Positions 46,178 to 56,600 of a DNA stretch of 64,000 nucleotides are shown here, piece by piece. The stretch spans positions 5,766,001-5,830,000 of the forward strand of contig NZ_OY771430.1 of the NCBI RefSeq assembly GCF_963674565.1, given 5' to 3'. How positions within the stretch are numbered: position 1 is the first letter of the stretch; every line of letters begins with the position of its first letter. The notes under the pieces are model-generated. The model was not told where the DNA came from. It worked only from the letters and a program-made list of their open reading frames with translations, and ran no database searches. A program made the translations under genes and the position numbers. The DNA comes from an uncultured Carboxylicivirga sp. (GTDB lineage: Bacteria; Bacteroidota; Bacteroidia; Bacteroidales; Marinilabiliaceae).

Positions 46178-46213
46178 AAAAAAAAGAGACTATCTTACGA
46201 TAATCTCTTTTTT
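46178..46213 (-). terminator. Terminator hairpin facing left, next to a tRNA-like 3' end
   Basis: AAAAAGAGA plus an inner ATC/GAT pair forms a hairpin with TCTCTTTTTT (46204-46213), flanked by A-rich sequence on the left that becomes a long U-run when read on the - strand. Read leftwards it follows directly after the tRNA-like segment at 46214-46233, which is the normal place for a tRNA terminator. Confidence 0.65.
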
Positions 46214-46233
46214 CGTGATTCCGACGGGATTCG
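46214..46233 (-). other. tRNA 3'-end-like fragment (possible attachment-site remnant)
   Basis: On the - strand this reads CGAATCCCGTCGGAATCACG, which looks like the second half of a tRNA T-arm plus acceptor strand. The likeness stops inside the T-loop: the next bases do not continue as a T-stem, D-arm or anticodon arm, so no complete tRNA is present. Tyrosine recombinases often use exactly this part of a tRNA gene as attB. I cannot name the tRNA type from the fragment. Confidence 0.4.
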
Positions 46234-46852
46234 GAATATATTGTTATATCATTGATAATCAAACAGCTAGTGAGCGCTACAAAATTAAGGTCTCTTTAAA
46301 GTCTCTTCCAATATTTTGTGTGTTGAAATTTACAAAAAAATACTCAAAACAAAATACGACTTTTTTAGATATTACAATTTCTTCAATATGGACAGTATTA
46401 TTATTTTTTCAATCAAGATATTGGAATCTTGAATTAATCTTTTCTTAACTAGATTTCAAACTTAATAGATTTTAATTATAGTAAAATTAGAAAATCAGTC
46501 TTGCTTTTAAATAAAGTAGATCTTTTATGAATAAAATATTAAAGCTTAAAGTCTTAAGTTGTTTAAGAGATCTGAATTGTCTAATGTTGATAGAGTATTG
46601 CAATTTTATAGAATAGGAAGTATTTAATCTACTTTATATGTCTACATAATGAATATAGAAAGTCGTTAAGTGTTATTTGCACTATAGATGTTATTTGATA
46701 TGTGTATGTATCATAAAAATAGAGAGATAACCCTTTTTTGTGTGATTTGGTGTATTTTTAAATTATCCCAATTTACAACTACAATATTCAAAATATTAAC
46801 TCAAATTTGGCTTGAATTAGTTAATTGCAATTTTAACTAAGATCCATCATCT
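46234..46852. other. AT-rich intergenic region before the xylan locus
   Basis: About 620 bp, very AT-rich, with only a 77-codon chance frame that overlaps the tRNA-like fragment and has no family features. No promoter consensus is convincing. It may be the end of a mobile or foreign segment. Confidence 0.45.
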
Positions 46853-48769
46853 ATGAAATTATTCTTTCTTGGTACATTTTATTTTATCGTCATCGGTTTG
46901 TATGCGCAAGTTAATTTTTATCGAGCACCCCTTGACTTTGATACCTTCAATTCTAATATTAATCACGGTAAAATTGATACGATCACTTATCATTCTAAAA
47001 CGGTAGGTTCGAATCGGAGGGCATTAATTTACACACCTCCTTATTATTCAAAGGATAAGAAATATCCAGTGCTTTATTTATTGCATGGTATTGGTGGAGA
47101 TGAAAAGGAATGGTTTACTCATGGACAACCACACACTATACTTGATAATTTGTATGCTCAAAACATGGTAGAACCGATGATAGTTGTGTTGCCCAATGGA
47201 CGTGCAATTACTGATGACAGAGCAATTGGTAATATTTTTGATAGTATTAAAGTGGCTGCTTTCTCTAACTTTGAGGAAGATCTGCTAAACGATCTTATTC
47301 CGTATATTGAAAACAACTATCCTGTTCTCACAAATCGTGAACATAGGGCTATAGCAGGCCTATCAATGGGTGGCGGACAATCATTAAACATAGGACTGGG
47401 TAACCTAAATCAGTTTGCCTGGGTTGGTGGCTTTTCATCAGCTCCTAATACCAAAGCCCCTGAGATATTGGTACCCAAACCTGAAGAGACAAAAAAGCAA
47501 TTGAAATTATTATGGATCTCTTGTGGTGATAAAGACAATCTTATTTCTTTCAGTAAACGAACTCATGATTATCTTCAAAGCAGGCAGGTTCCTCATGTTT
47601 ATGAAGTTTTACCGGATGGTTATCATGATTTTAAAGTCTGGAAAGATAATTTTTATCATTTTTCGCAATTGTTGTTTAAAACTAATAGCCATTCAGTTAG
47701 TGAAGCAAGTTTAATAGAGGAGAAAAGAGTCGAAACAAATATTCGTTCATCTCAATATCCAAAAATACTGTCTGATGGACGTGCCATATTCAAATTAAAA
47801 GCTCCGGATGCAAAAAAAATACAAATTGATATAGGCAAAAAGTATGATATGCTTAAAGATGAGAATGGTATTTGGAGTATTACCACTGATTCGTTGAGCG
47901 AAGGATTTCATTATTATTCACTTATTGTTGATGGTGTTGCAGTAGCAGATCCGGCTAGTGAAAGTTTCTATGGAATGGGGCGCATGGCCAGCGGAATTGA
48001 AGTTCCGTTTAAGGGTGATGGTTATTACCAGGTAAAAGATGTTCCTCATGGTGAAATCAGAGTAAAAAGGTATTTCTCGCATATCACTAAATCATGGCGA
48101 AACTTTTATATGTATACTCCTCCCGGATATGACCAAAATGCAGGTAAGAAGTATCCTGTATTATACCTGCTTCATGGAGGTGGTGAGGACCAACGAGGAT
48201 GGGCTATGCAGGGTAAAGTGGATCTGATATTGGATAATCTTATTGCCGAAGGTAAAGCAACACCAATGATGGTGGTAATGATTGATGGGAATATGCCATT
48301 ATCGGGGTTTGGAGAAGGTATTCTTCAATTATTTGAAGCTGAATTGAAAGAAGTAGTTATTCCTTTTGTTGAAAACAATTACAGGGTGCTTACCAGTCCT
48401 CAGTCACGTGCTTTGGCAGGATTGTCGATGGGAGGTTTACAAACACTTTATGCTGGTCTGCATAACACTGATTTGTTCAACTATCTTGGTGTCTTCAGTT
48501 CTGGTTGGATTCATCCAATGCAAGATGATATAGCTGGAAAAGAATATAATTTTATGAAACAAAACGCTGATCTGCTTAATAAGAATCTGAAAATGTTTTG
48601 GTTGTCGATGGGAGGAAAAGAAGATGTTGCCTGGAAGAACTGCCAACGAATGTTAGAAAAGTTTGATGAAATGAAAATTGAATATTCTTATGATGAATAT
48701 CCGGGTGGCCATACATGGCCTGTATGGCGGAATAATTTGTACCATTTTTCACAATATCTATTTAAATAA
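46853..48769 (+). CDS. Tandem CE1-type esterase (CE1 - CBM48/E-set-like - CE1)
   Basis: This 638-residue exported protein (signal MKLFFLGTFYFIVIGLYA) holds two alpha/beta-hydrolase esterase domains. The first (about 35-285) has LLHGIGGDEKEW, nucleophile Ser171 in AGLSMGGG and His258 in DGYHDFKVW. The second (about 380-638) has LLHGGGEDQRGW, nucleophile Ser525 in AGLSMGGL and His620 in GGHTWPVW. Between them, residues about 300-375 form an E-set/CBM48-like module (GRAIFKLKAPDAKKIQI, FHYYSLIVDG). Both catalytic sites look intact. Relatives are feruloyl and acetyl-xylan esterases. Its stop overlaps the next start (TAATG), so the two are translationally coupled. Confidence 0.88.
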   Translation: MKLFFLGTFYFIVIGLYAQVNFYRAPLDFDTFNSNINHGKIDTITYHSKTVGSNRRALIYTPPYYSKDKKYPVLYLLHGIGGDEKEWFTHGQPHTILDNLYAQNMVEPMIVVLPNGRAITDDRAIGNIFDSIKVAAFSNFEEDLLNDLIPYIENNYPVLTNREHRAIAGLSMGGGQSLNIGLGNLNQFAWVGGFSSAPNTKAPEILVPKPEETKKQLKLLWISCGDKDNLISFSKRTHDYLQSRQVPHVYEVLPDGYHDFKVWKDNFYHFSQLLFKTNSHSVSEASLIEEKRVETNIRSSQYPKILSDGRAIFKLKAPDAKKIQIDIGKKYDMLKDENGIWSITTDSLSEGFHYYSLIVDGVAVADPASESFYGMGRMASGIEVPFKGDGYYQVKDVPHGEIRVKRYFSHITKSWRNFYMYTPPGYDQNAGKKYPVLYLLHGGGEDQRGWAMQGKVDLILDNLIAEGKATPMMVVMIDGNMPLSGFGEGILQLFEAELKEVVIPFVENNYRVLTSPQSRALAGLSMGGLQTLYAGLHNTDLFNYLGVFSSGWIHPMQDDIAGKEYNFMKQNADLLNKNLKMFWLSMGGKEDVAWKNCQRMLEKFDEMKIEYSYDEYPGGHTWPVWRNNLYHFSQYLFK

Positions 48770-51102
48770 TGATTAAGATGAAAGTAAGAATCTCTTACCT
48801 GTTAGTAATAATTGGCCTACTAATATTTGAAAACAATATAGCTCAAAATCCAATCATTCACTCAGATGTGCCTGATATGTCTATGATCAGAAGAGGGGAC
48901 ACCTATTACATGAGCAGTACTACAATGCATATGAGTCCGGGGGTGCCCATTATGAAATCGAAGGATCTGGTTAATTGGGAAATCGTCAATTATTGTTATG
49001 ATGAACTGGATGATGTTGACGCGTTAAATTTAGCGAATGGAAAGAGTGCTTATGGAAAAGGATCATGGGCGAGTTGTATTCGGTTTTATAAAGGAAAATA
49101 TTATGTGTCAACTTTTTCGGGTACAACAGGTAAAACATATATTTATTCAACAAAAAATATCGAAAAAGGCCCATGGAAAAAAAAGGTATTTCAACCAATG
49201 TTGCATGATCATTCCTTGTTTTTTGATGATGATGGAAAAGCATATATGATTTATGGAGGAGGTAAAATTAAACTAGTTGAGTTAACCGACGAACTTGATG
49301 GAATTAAACCGGAAACAGAACAGGTAATTATTGAAAATGCAGGTGCTCCCGCCGGAAAAGATTTGATGTTACCTGCTGAAGGTTCGCAACTATTTAAAAT
49401 AAATGGAAAGTATTACCTTTTTAATATAACCTGGCCGCGGCAAGGTATGCGCACAGTAATTATACATAGGGCAGATAATATAACCGGTCCTTATGAAGGA
49501 CGTGTTGCATTGCAGGATAAAGGAGTAGCTCAGGGAGGTTTGATTGATACAAAGGATGGAAAGTGGTTTTCATATTTGTTTCGCGATTATGGTTCGGTTG
49601 GTCGTATTCCATATATGATGCCGGTTGAATGGAAAGATGGATGGCCAGTACTGGGAGTTGATGGCAAAGTACCCGATCAGCTTGATTTACCAATGGCTAA
49701 AGGTTTGATACCGGGAATAGTAAATTCTGATGATTTTGACAGAGAAAAGAAAGATCCTGATTTACCTTTGGTTTGGCAGTGGAATCATAACCCTGACAAT
49801 TCATTATGGTCAGTCAGAGAGCGCAATGGTTATCTTCGTTTAAAAACTGGAATGGTGGTGAATGACTTTGAGTTGGCTAAAAATACACTTACTCAACGTA
49901 CAATAGGACCCATATGCTCCGGATCAACATTGATTGAAATCGCAAATATGAAAGAGGGTGATTTTGCCGGATTAGCCTTATTACAGCAAAAATATGGTTT
50001 GGTGGGTGTGAAGTATGAAGATGGAGAGAAAAGGATTGTGATGATCAGTGCTCAGAATGATAAGCCTGTTGAGATGGAAAAGATTCCTTTGAATCAACAA
50101 AAGGTATTTTTAAAGGCTGAGTGTGATTTCAGGAATAGAAAAGATAGAGCGTATTTTTACTATAGCTTGGATGGTGTGAAATGGAACGCAATCGGAACAG
50201 AACTAAAAATGCAATATACCTTATCGCATTTTATGGGATACCGGTTTGGATTGTTTAACTATGCAAGTCAATCGTCCGGAGGTTTTATTGATTTTGATTA
50301 TTTTCATGTTTCAGACACCATCTCGGAGGCTAAGAAAATGTATGTTTTTCTCAGCTTTGGACAATCAAATATGGAAGGAAACGCACGTTTTGAGCCGCAG
50401 GATACGGTAGGTGTAGATGAGCGGTTTAAGGTGATGGCTGCTGTGGATTGTCCCGATTTGAACAGGGTGAAGGGCTTGTGGTACAAAGCCGTTCCTCCTT
50501 TATGTAGATGTTATACCGGGTTAACACCTGTTGATTATTTTGGAAGAAAAATGTTGGAATATGTGCCCGATAATGTTGAAATCGGTGTTGTAAACGTCTC
50601 CGTTGGAGGTTGTAAAATAGAATTGTTCGATATGGACAATTATCAGTCCTACGTTGAATCATCTCCGAATTGGTTGAAAAATATGGTAAAGGAATACGAT
50701 GACAATCCATACAAACGGTTGGTTGAAATGGCCAGACTTGCACAAAAGGATGGTGTTATCAAAGGAATTTTGCTGCATCAGGGCGAATCCAATACAGGTG
50801 ATACTCTTTGGACAAAGAAGGTAAAGGTGGTTTATGATCAGCTGATGGCAGATTTAGATCTGAATCCTGCTGAAGTGCCACTAATTGCCGGAGAAGTTGT
50901 ATCAGCTGAAGAAGGAGGTAAATGTGCCAGTATGAACCCGATAATTGCAACGCTTCCTGAAGTGATTGCTAATGCTCATGTGGTATCGTCAGCAGGCTGT
51001 CCGGCAGTTGCTGATCAGCTGCATTTTTCTGCTGAGGGGTATAGAATTTTAGGTAAGCGTTATGCTGATGTTATGATTTCTCTTATGCAGAAATCTGAAT
51101 AA
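48769..51102 (+). CDS. GH43 (subfamily 12-like) - CE6 fusion enzyme
   Basis: This 777-residue exported protein overlaps the previous stop by one base; an ATG at 48778 is an alternative start. Residues about 27-300 are a GH43 propeller with candidate base Asp36 (DVPDMSM), Asp147 (HDHSLFFDD) and acid Glu204 (PAEGSQLF). A beta-sandwich C-terminal module follows (about 315-515). Residues 522-777 are a CE6/SASA esterase with FGQSNMEG (Ser533) and Asp749-x-x-His752, closely matching the esterase encoded at 3023-4189. The enzyme should remove arabinose or xylose residues and acetyl groups from the same xylan chain. In the GH43 half, PDPDV is replaced by PDMSM, so activity needs proof. Confidence 0.88.
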   Translation: MIKMKVRISYLLVIIGLLIFENNIAQNPIIHSDVPDMSMIRRGDTYYMSSTTMHMSPGVPIMKSKDLVNWEIVNYCYDELDDVDALNLANGKSAYGKGSWASCIRFYKGKYYVSTFSGTTGKTYIYSTKNIEKGPWKKKVFQPMLHDHSLFFDDDGKAYMIYGGGKIKLVELTDELDGIKPETEQVIIENAGAPAGKDLMLPAEGSQLFKINGKYYLFNITWPRQGMRTVIIHRADNITGPYEGRVALQDKGVAQGGLIDTKDGKWFSYLFRDYGSVGRIPYMMPVEWKDGWPVLGVDGKVPDQLDLPMAKGLIPGIVNSDDFDREKKDPDLPLVWQWNHNPDNSLWSVRERNGYLRLKTGMVVNDFELAKNTLTQRTIGPICSGSTLIEIANMKEGDFAGLALLQQKYGLVGVKYEDGEKRIVMISAQNDKPVEMEKIPLNQQKVFLKAECDFRNRKDRAYFYYSLDGVKWNAIGTELKMQYTLSHFMGYRFGLFNYASQSSGGFIDFDYFHVSDTISEAKKMYVFLSFGQSNMEGNARFEPQDTVGVDERFKVMAAVDCPDLNRVKGLWYKAVPPLCRCYTGLTPVDYFGRKMLEYVPDNVEIGVVNVSVGGCKIELFDMDNYQSYVESSPNWLKNMVKEYDDNPYKRLVEMARLAQKDGVIKGILLHQGESNTGDTLWTKKVKVVYDQLMADLDLNPAEVPLIAGEVVSAEEGGKCASMNPIIATLPEVIANAHVVSSAGCPAVADQLHFSAEGYRILGKRYADVMISLMQKSE

Positions 51103-51147
51103 TATTAAAATTGAATGAATTTCTGTTTAGATAGTAAATACTAATAA

Positions 51148-53097
51148 ATGATGAAGAATATTTTGGTACTATGTTGGGTGTTTTTTTCAATAGTAAACCT
51201 TTCTGCAAACGAACAAATTGTTAAGGGACCTGATGGTAAACTGATTGTTTCCATTGAAATGAAAGAAGGTCAGCCTTATTATAGTGTCAGCTATAATCAC
51301 AACGTGTATCTCAAAGCATCTCCACTTGGACTTAAAACCACCTGGGGAGATTACACAAGCGGATTAGTAATGATGGACGAAGTGATTACCAACGAGCTTA
51401 GTGAGAGTTATGAGCTGCCTAATATAAAATTCAGTAAAGTGGATTATAAAGCCAATGAGGCTGTTGTGTCTTTTACCTGGGATGGTAAGTTGGTGTATGA
51501 TGTTATTTTTAGAGTGAGTAATAATGATGTTGCATTTAAATACAAACTGTATCCGTCTGGTGATCACTTAAGTTGCATTGTCGAGAATGAAGTTACTGGT
51601 TTTGTTTTACCGGAAGGAACCACTACCTTTTTATGTCCACAGAGTAAGGCAATGACAGGTTATGCCCGAACAGCACCCAGCTATGAAACATATTATAATA
51701 CAGATGAATCAATGGGGCAAAATGGCTTTGGAAACGGATACTCATTCCCATGCTTATTTAAAGTGAATGATGGTTGGGTTTTAATATCCGAAACAGGTGT
51801 AGATAGCAAGTATTGTGCCAGTCGATTGATTGGACATAAAGAAGGGTTATACACGATAGGATTTCCGCAGCCGGAAGAGAACAATGGAAACGGTACCGCT
51901 TCTCCTGGAGTTTCTTTACCCGGAGAAACCCCGTGGCGAACGATTACCGTTGGTGAGTCATTGAAACCCATTGTTGAAACAACCATTCCATTTGATGTTG
52001 TAAAACCCAAATATAAAGCCTCAAGAAAATATGATTTTACCAAAGGATCGTGGAGTTGGATTATGAAGATGGATCGTCATACCACTTTTCAGGTTCAGAA
52101 AGAGTACATTGATTTTAGTGCGGCAATGGGGTATGAAACTATTCTGGTTGACGCTTTATGGGATACTCAAATAGGGAAAGATAAAATTGCAGAACTGGCT
52201 GCCTACGGGAAATCAAAAAATGTAGGTTTGTATCTGTGGTACAATTCTAATGGATATTGGAATGATGCGCCTCAGGGACCACGAGGATATATGCACTTAT
52301 CTTACGTCAGGCGTAAAGAAATGGAGTGGATGCAAGGTGTTGGTATAAAGGGAATAAAGGTTGATTTTTTTGGGGGCGATAAGCAGATAACAATGCAGTT
52401 GTATGAAGAAATTCTGGCTGATGCGAATGATTATGGTTTACAGGTAATTTTTCATGGATGCACCCTCCCAAGAGGATGGGAGAGAATGTATCCTAATTTT
52501 GCCTCCAGCGAAGCCGTTTTAGCTAGTGAGAATCTTCATTTTTCGCAAGGAAGTTGCGATGCCGAAGCGTTTAATGCCTGTTTACATCCTTTTATCCGAA
52601 ATGCAGTTGGTAGCATGGATTTTGGCGGTAGTGCACTGAATCAGTTCTATAATGCGAATAATTCTCCAAACAAAGGTTCAAAGAGAATCACCTCAGACGT
52701 ATTTGCATTGGCAACGGCTGTGTTGTTTCAAAGTGGAGTCCAGCATTTTGCTCTGGCACCTAATAATCTTCAGGATGCACCCCAATGGGCTATTGATTTT
52801 ATGAAAGAAGTGCCCTCAACATGGGATGAGATACGTTTTATTGATGGATACCCGGGTAAGTACGTTTTATTAGCACGCAGGAGTGGATCAAAATGGTATA
52901 TCGCTGGTGTTAATGCTCAATCCGAAACTTTTAAAACAAAGTTAGATTTGTCGATGTTGCAAAAAAATGCAAAAGGCATCATGTATTTTGATGATCAGAA
53001 CCTGAATGGAACCTTCAAAGAATTTAAACTAAATAGTAAGAAACAAGTGAGCATTAGTATTCCTTGCAATGGAGGAGTTTTAATCGTGAGCGAATAA
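51148..53097 (+). CDS. GH97 retaining-type glycosidase (alpha-galactosidase or beta-L-arabinopyranosidase)
   Basis: This 649-residue exported enzyme has the signal peptide MMKNILVLCWVFFSIVNLSA. The N-terminal GH97 super-beta-sandwich (about 22-280) contains VKGPDGKLIVSIEMKEGQPYYSV. The barrel (about 285-550) has the candidate nucleophile Asp406 in GIKVDFFGGD, with acid/base candidates Glu455 and Glu461 in ASSEAVLASE. An aspartate at this place marks the retaining branch of GH97, which includes alpha-galactosidases and beta-L-arabinopyranosidases, as opposed to the inverting alpha-glucosidase SusB. In an arabinoxylan locus it would trim galactose or arabinopyranose from side chains. It is 45 bp after the GH43-CE6 gene, in the same unit. 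Confidence 0.88.
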   Translation: MMKNILVLCWVFFSIVNLSANEQIVKGPDGKLIVSIEMKEGQPYYSVSYNHNVYLKASPLGLKTTWGDYTSGLVMMDEVITNELSESYELPNIKFSKVDYKANEAVVSFTWDGKLVYDVIFRVSNNDVAFKYKLYPSGDHLSCIVENEVTGFVLPEGTTTFLCPQSKAMTGYARTAPSYETYYNTDESMGQNGFGNGYSFPCLFKVNDGWVLISETGVDSKYCASRLIGHKEGLYTIGFPQPEENNGNGTASPGVSLPGETPWRTITVGESLKPIVETTIPFDVVKPKYKASRKYDFTKGSWSWIMKMDRHTTFQVQKEYIDFSAAMGYETILVDALWDTQIGKDKIAELAAYGKSKNVGLYLWYNSNGYWNDAPQGPRGYMHLSYVRRKEMEWMQGVGIKGIKVDFFGGDKQITMQLYEEILADANDYGLQVIFHGCTLPRGWERMYPNFASSEAVLASENLHFSQGSCDAEAFNACLHPFIRNAVGSMDFGGSALNQFYNANNSPNKGSKRITSDVFALATAVLFQSGVQHFALAPNNLQDAPQWAIDFMKEVPSTWDEIRFIDGYPGKYVLLARRSGSKWYIAGVNAQSETFKTKLDLSMLQKNAKGIMYFDDQNLNGTFKEFKLNSKKQVSISIPCNGGVLIVSE

Positions 53098-53619
53098 AGT
53101 ACAATAATTTTAGAGATAGAGCTGATTCTCATTAAATGGCTGAAAAGTTCATTGTTTATGTTAGCCATATTAGCTGATTGAAAATTCAGAATGTGAATTT
53201 CATTGGCTTCAATCAAATACTAAAAACAAGCCTGCTTTAGAATTTTGGCTTTTAATAATCATCACTACAGTTCAAAACTATATGCATTTTTTGCTTATAG
53301 TAGGTTGAATAGTTTGAACAAGATTAGCACAGTTGAGTGATTAGGATGATGAATCTTAAAAGTAATATTACTTTAGGTTACAATTCATTTTCTATTGGTT
53401 ACTTCTTTTGCTTTTAGTTAGTATGTATTTATTTTTTGAAGTCAAATATCTAATATTAAAAACTTGAATCAATATTTATAACTTATCTTGTCGCTTGTGT
53501 TTAATTGTCGATGTTATCGCTGCTTTTAATTAATGGCATAACCACAATTTTTTCATTTCAGGAACGCGTTTTCGATATCCTGATAAGCTTTAGAAATTCG
53601 ATTGAAAACAATCCATAAT
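53098..53619. other. Intergenic region before the GH5-GH43 gene
   Basis: About 520 bp, AT-rich, no credible ORF on either strand. An ATGGCT/AGCCAT pair near 53135-53168 is too weak and too widely spaced to call a terminator. A promoter for the next gene is expected here but I cannot place it. Confidence 0.45.
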
Positions 53620-56600
53620 ATGAAAAAATCTACTTTTATACTTTTAGTATTCTTACAATTTTTTACAACTATTCAAAATACTCTGGCCTGGGATGGCATG
53701 GCTACACCCAAGCTTCATGTAGATGGACGATATCTGAAAGATGTGCATGGTAACATAGTCAATTTACATGGGGTTGCCATTACTCCAAGTCCATGGTTTA
53801 ATGGTGGATCTTATGGTGATTGGCGATGGAACAATTATGATGTAAATGGTTGTTTGGCTTACAATAAAAGTGTGATGGATTGCCTGACCAATACGACTGA
53901 TAATTGGTTTTTAAGTTATGTGAGATTGCATATTGATCCATACTGGTCAAATACTCCGGGAGTACCTACAACAGGAGAGAATGATATTTCGGCTTTTGAT
54001 TTTAATCGTTTTAAAAAATACCTTGATGAGGTAATTGTTCCTCTTTGTAATCATGCCAAATCAAGAGGACTCTATATCATTTTACGTCCGCCGGGAGTTT
54101 GCCCTGAGGTAATTGAGATTGATGGGGAGTATCATCACTATTTGATTCAGATATGGGATTATATTTCACAACATAGTTATTTTAAAAATGCGGATCATGT
54201 GATGTTTGAATTGGCCAACGAACCGATTAAAATTATAGATACGAATGGTCAGGTAGGAAGTAATAGTCAATCATATTTCGATGCTCTGAAAATATTTTTT
54301 CAGGAAATTGTGAATTTGGTGAGATCAAATGGATCAGATAATATTTTATGGATTCCGGGAACAGGTTATCAATCACAATACAAAGGGTATGCGTTAAATC
54401 CAATAGAAGGTAAAAACATTGGTTATGCGGTACACGTCTATCCGGGGTATTGGGGTGGTTTAAATGACTATACTTATTTTCAGCAGCAATGGGATGAGAA
54501 TGTTAAACCGGTTGCTAATTTTGCTCCGATTGCAGTAACAGAAATTGACTGGACTCCGGATGGAAATGGTAGTTGGGGAGAAGGAACGACCGGAGTTGAG
54601 GGAGGAAGTGGTTTTGGTGCTAATTTTAAAAAAATTGTTGGTGGAAGCGGAAATGTGAGCTGGAATTTATTAATGCCGGAAAACCTCATTTATAAAGGAG
54701 AACCTTCTAATTGGACATTGGCTTATAATGCCAACCCTGAAGCTTGTGCATTACCTTGTTTCGAATGGTTTCAGGAATATGCCGATACGGATTACCCTTG
54801 TCCTGATTTTACAAACGTATCATCATCGGATAATGGAGATGGTACTTACACCAATCCTGTTATTTTTGCCGATTTTCCTGATCCTGATGTAATAAGGGTT
54901 GATGATGTTTACTATATGGTGTCAACCACCATGCACATCTTTCCGGGAGCTACAATCTTAAAATCATTTGATTTGGTTAACTGGGAGTATTGCAGTAACC
55001 CTTTAAAAAAGATTGAATCAACCGATTGTTATAATCTTAACGGTTGCGATAGATATGGACATGGTCAATGGGCTTCCAGTTTAAAATTTCACGATGGTAT
55101 TTATTATTTACTCTTTACAACTTTAGATGAGGGTAGCTATTTATTAACAAGTTCCGATCCGGAAGGTAGCTGGCAGGTTCAAAAGTTGAATGCTACTTTT
55201 TACGATCCAGGACTCTTTTTTGATGATAATGGAAAAACTTATGTCGCATATGGAATTGATAACATTAAGATTGCTGAATTAGATTCTGATTTTAACATAG
55301 TAAATGGTTCTGACAGGGTTGTATTTACCTATACTTTAAAACAAGGGCTTGAGGGAAGTCATATGTATAAGAAAGACGGATATTACTTTATTTATGCAAC
55401 TTATGGAGGATATCCCGCTTATCAGGTAGCTTTAAGAGCAACCGACATTTATGGCACCTATGAAGAAAAGTTATTGTTAGATGATAATAATATTCATCAG
55501 GGAGCATTAATTGAAACACAGTCGGGAGAATGGTGGACATTACTTTTTTATGATCGTGGAGCTTTGGGACGAATGCCCAATCTGCAGCCGGTCAACTGGG
55601 TTGATAACTGGCCTGAGATTGGTGTAAATGGAAAAGGAGTAACAACATATACTAAACCAAATTTAGGAAGAGAATACCCAAAAACTTTTTTGCCAACGAA
55701 CGACAGCTTCAGAAATTACCAATTAAGTCCTCAGTGGGGATGGAATCATAATCCGGACGATTCTAAATGGTCGTTAACTGAAAATCCTGGTTGTTTGAGA
55801 CTATATACAGCAAGTATAACTGATGACTTAGCCAAGGCTAAAAACTCCTTGACACAAAGAATTTTTAGCTACCATCATACCCCGATTCCCACTTATGGTA
55901 CCATGAAAATGAATATCGGAAATATGCAGGAGGGTGATATTGCCGGCTTGGCAGTATTTCAGGATCCGTATGCCTATATTGGTGTAAAATATGAAAATGG
56001 AAAGAAAGTATTAGTGCAGTATAACAATGGTACTATAATCGAAGGACAAACCTTATCAACAGAAAGTATCTTTTTGCGTGCAAAAGTTAACTATTCAACC
56101 AGTAAAGCTAGTTTTTATTTCAGTATTGATAATCAAACCTACACATTGTTCGGTTCTGAGATGGATATGCAATTCAATTTATCGGTGTTTACAGGAAATA
56201 AATTTTGCTTATTTAATTATGCTACCGATCAGCTGGGTGGATTTGTTGATATTGATTGGTTCTCAACCGAACAATTATTTTCAGAAGATACCTTCTATAA
56301 TACTTCATTCAATGGTTATAGTGAAGCAGAATTGACATTGGTTGATTTAATTGTTGATGGAGGTGATATTGAGTTGCTTACCGGTACAATGTCATCGTTT
56401 TCTGTTTTGGCTGTTTATGCTAGTGGAAGAACAGAAGATGTGACCCTTAGTGCAACATACAAAAACACAAATCCAGAACTGATAAAGGTTATTAATGGTA
56501 ATATTATTGCAAATGCTGAAGGCAATGCAACCATTACTGTTGATTATAAGGGTGAATTAGGTGATCCCATATCAACAGATTTTGTTGTACAATCTACTTA

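Noticed and set aside
46215..46448. 77-codon + strand frame in the gap before the CE1 gene
   Set aside because: AT-rich chance frame overlapping the tRNA-like fragment, no recognisable motif and no signal peptide.
51693..52043. 116-codon - strand frame inside the GH97 gene
   Set aside because: Opposite a clear GH97 domain with intact motifs; a shadow frame.
53602..53619. TTG start for the GH5-GH43 gene
   Set aside because: The ATG at 53620 gives a clean signal peptide; the six extra residues add nothing. The same reasoning applies to TTG starts at 3014, 9238 and 25708.
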